A model generated the notes under the pieces. That model did no database searches and was not told the DNA's origin. It worked only from the letters and a program-made list of their open reading frames with translations. From Sphagnum compactum (Eukaryota; Bryophyta; Sphagnopsida; Sphagnales), in assembly GCA_965153455.1 (NCBI GenBank), contig OZ234497.1:6200001-6264000 (forward strand): a DNA stretch of 64,000 bases. The letters run 5' to 3'. How positions within the stretch are numbered: position 1 is the stretch's first letter; each line of letters begins with the position of its first letter. The position numbers and the translations under genes were made by a program. Of this stretch, positions 63,130-64,000 are shown one piece after another.

Positions 63130-63680
63130 TACTATTACATACCTACCTTCCCACCCACCTATTTACCTACTACAACCTACCTACCTGCCCACCCGCCCAC
63201 CTACTTACCTATTATATACAACCTACTAACTATCTACCCACCCACCCACCTACCTACTATAACCTACTTACCTACCCATGTACCTATCAATTATTACCTA
63301 CCTACTTACCTATTTACCCACCCACCCACATATTAATTACCCACTACAACCTACCTAACCACCCACCCACCTACCTATGTACCTCATAGTCTTGTAATGA
63401 CGTGTCAAAATAAACATGTGAAATAAATAAATTTTTTGACAAAAGTTGAACTCTTTTTAATGGTGTGGTCCGTTGGTTAAGGACTTCGTTTATCATTAGG
63501 GAGGTCAAGGGTTCAATTCATAATAATTATAACTTATGTACATGCTTAGGGGGCTAAGGTAGGAAGGCTAAGCTAAACTAAATAGATTATACTAGGTTAG
63601 GCTAAGTTAGGTGTAGGTAGGGTAGGATAGGCTACCATCTACCTACCTGCATTTTTATGACCTACCTACCTACTTGCCTA
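63130..63680. repeat. CCTA/CCCA-type degenerate repeat region
   Basis: 63130-63390 is dominated by cctacctacc and cccacccacc units. 63545-63675 holds the complementary type (aggctaagttaggtgtaggt) and then cctacctacct again. Any translation is just repeated Thr, Pro and Tyr. A related patch lies at 39535-39700. Confidence 0.85.
63461..63530 (+). mobile_element. Possible tRNA-derived SINE head
   Basis: The sequence tggtccgttggttaagga resembles a polymerase III A box, and gggttcaattc about 30 bp later resembles a B box (GGTTCRANNC). The stretch does not fold into a full tRNA cloverleaf with paired acceptor stem by eye, so a tRNA-derived SINE remnant is more likely than a tRNA gene. Confidence 0.35.
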
Positions 63681-64000
63681 TATATTTTTATAATTATTTT
63701 TAAAAAATTATTTAAACAATTTGACCAGTCAAATGGTCTTTACTCTACTAGTAAAAAAAATCACCCTAGTCACATTATAAATGTTAAAATCTACTTGTCC
63801 AAAATGATTGGGGGTCTTTTTGATCCCTGTCCAAATTTGGTTTTTTTTACCAGAATTTCTAGTTTGAAAAACCAAGAATTTTAGTAGTGTTATTAACAAC
63901 ATACTCCATGGCCATATAACACATGCCAAATTTGAAAAAGTAATCACAAATTTTTTTTACTAATATTATAATTATTTTTAACTCGATTAACATCACTAAT

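Noticed and set aside
63126-63389. 87-codon Thr/Pro/Tyr/Leu-rich frame
   Set aside because: It is only the translation of a CCTA/CCCA simple repeat.
63461-63530. Functional tRNA gene
   Set aside because: A-box and B-box resemblance is present, but no complete cloverleaf or acceptor-stem pairing was found by eye. Kept only as a possible SINE.

Overview
This is a stretch of nuclear genome from a land plant. It holds four multi-exon genes with short GT-AG introns: a DA2/GW2-type RING ubiquitin ligase, a membrane-anchored NAC transcription factor, a circularly permuted mitochondrial-type GTPase and a KDM3/JMJ25-like JmjC protein. Between them lie long AT-rich spacers filled with decayed transposable elements. 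A DYW-class PPR pseudogene and the style of the Ty3/gypsy and hAT remnants suggest a large-genome, non-flowering vascular plant such as a lycophyte, fern or gymnosperm. I cannot settle the lineage from sequence alone.

Layout. 1-8 kb: AT-rich repeat-derived DNA with two oppositely oriented remnants of one reverse-transcriptase-related ORF and many simple repeats. 8.1-13.6 kb (+): DA2-like E3 ligase with a leader intron. 16.3-18.1 kb (-): PPR-DYW pseudogene. 19.6-26.1 kb (+): decayed Ty3/gypsy element with protease, RT, RNase H, integrase and a PHD-finger-like tail. 28.4-31.9 kb (-): NAC gene whose product ends in a transmembrane helix. 33-41 kb: AT-rich spacer with tandem repeats and a hAT transposase remnant. 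41.3 kb (-): full-length U6 snRNA retropseudogene with an 18-bp target-site duplication. 43.7-44.5 kb: two inverted kinase-domain pseudogene fragments and a strong hairpin. 46.7-50.2 kb (+): SIN2/MTG1/RbgA-like GTPase. 52.3-58.4 kb (-): JmjC gene. 58.7-64 kb: AT-rich DNA with CCTA-type repeats and a possible SINE.

The four genes are unrelated in pathway (ubiquitin-dependent growth control, membrane-released transcription, mitochondrial ribosome assembly, chromatin) and do not form a cluster. Exon models were built by hand from splice signals, reading phase and family resemblance. The NAC and GTPase models close perfectly in frame. The DA2 model has one ambiguous donor, and the JmjC model has one poorly resolved small exon.

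I found no convincing new multigene system. The observations most worth following up are the tyrosine in place of the third iron-binding histidine in the JmjC protein, the tail-less U6 retropseudogene, the PHD-like tail on the gypsy element, the DA2-like protein that is about twice the length of its angiosperm relatives, and the inverted kinase pseudogene pair.
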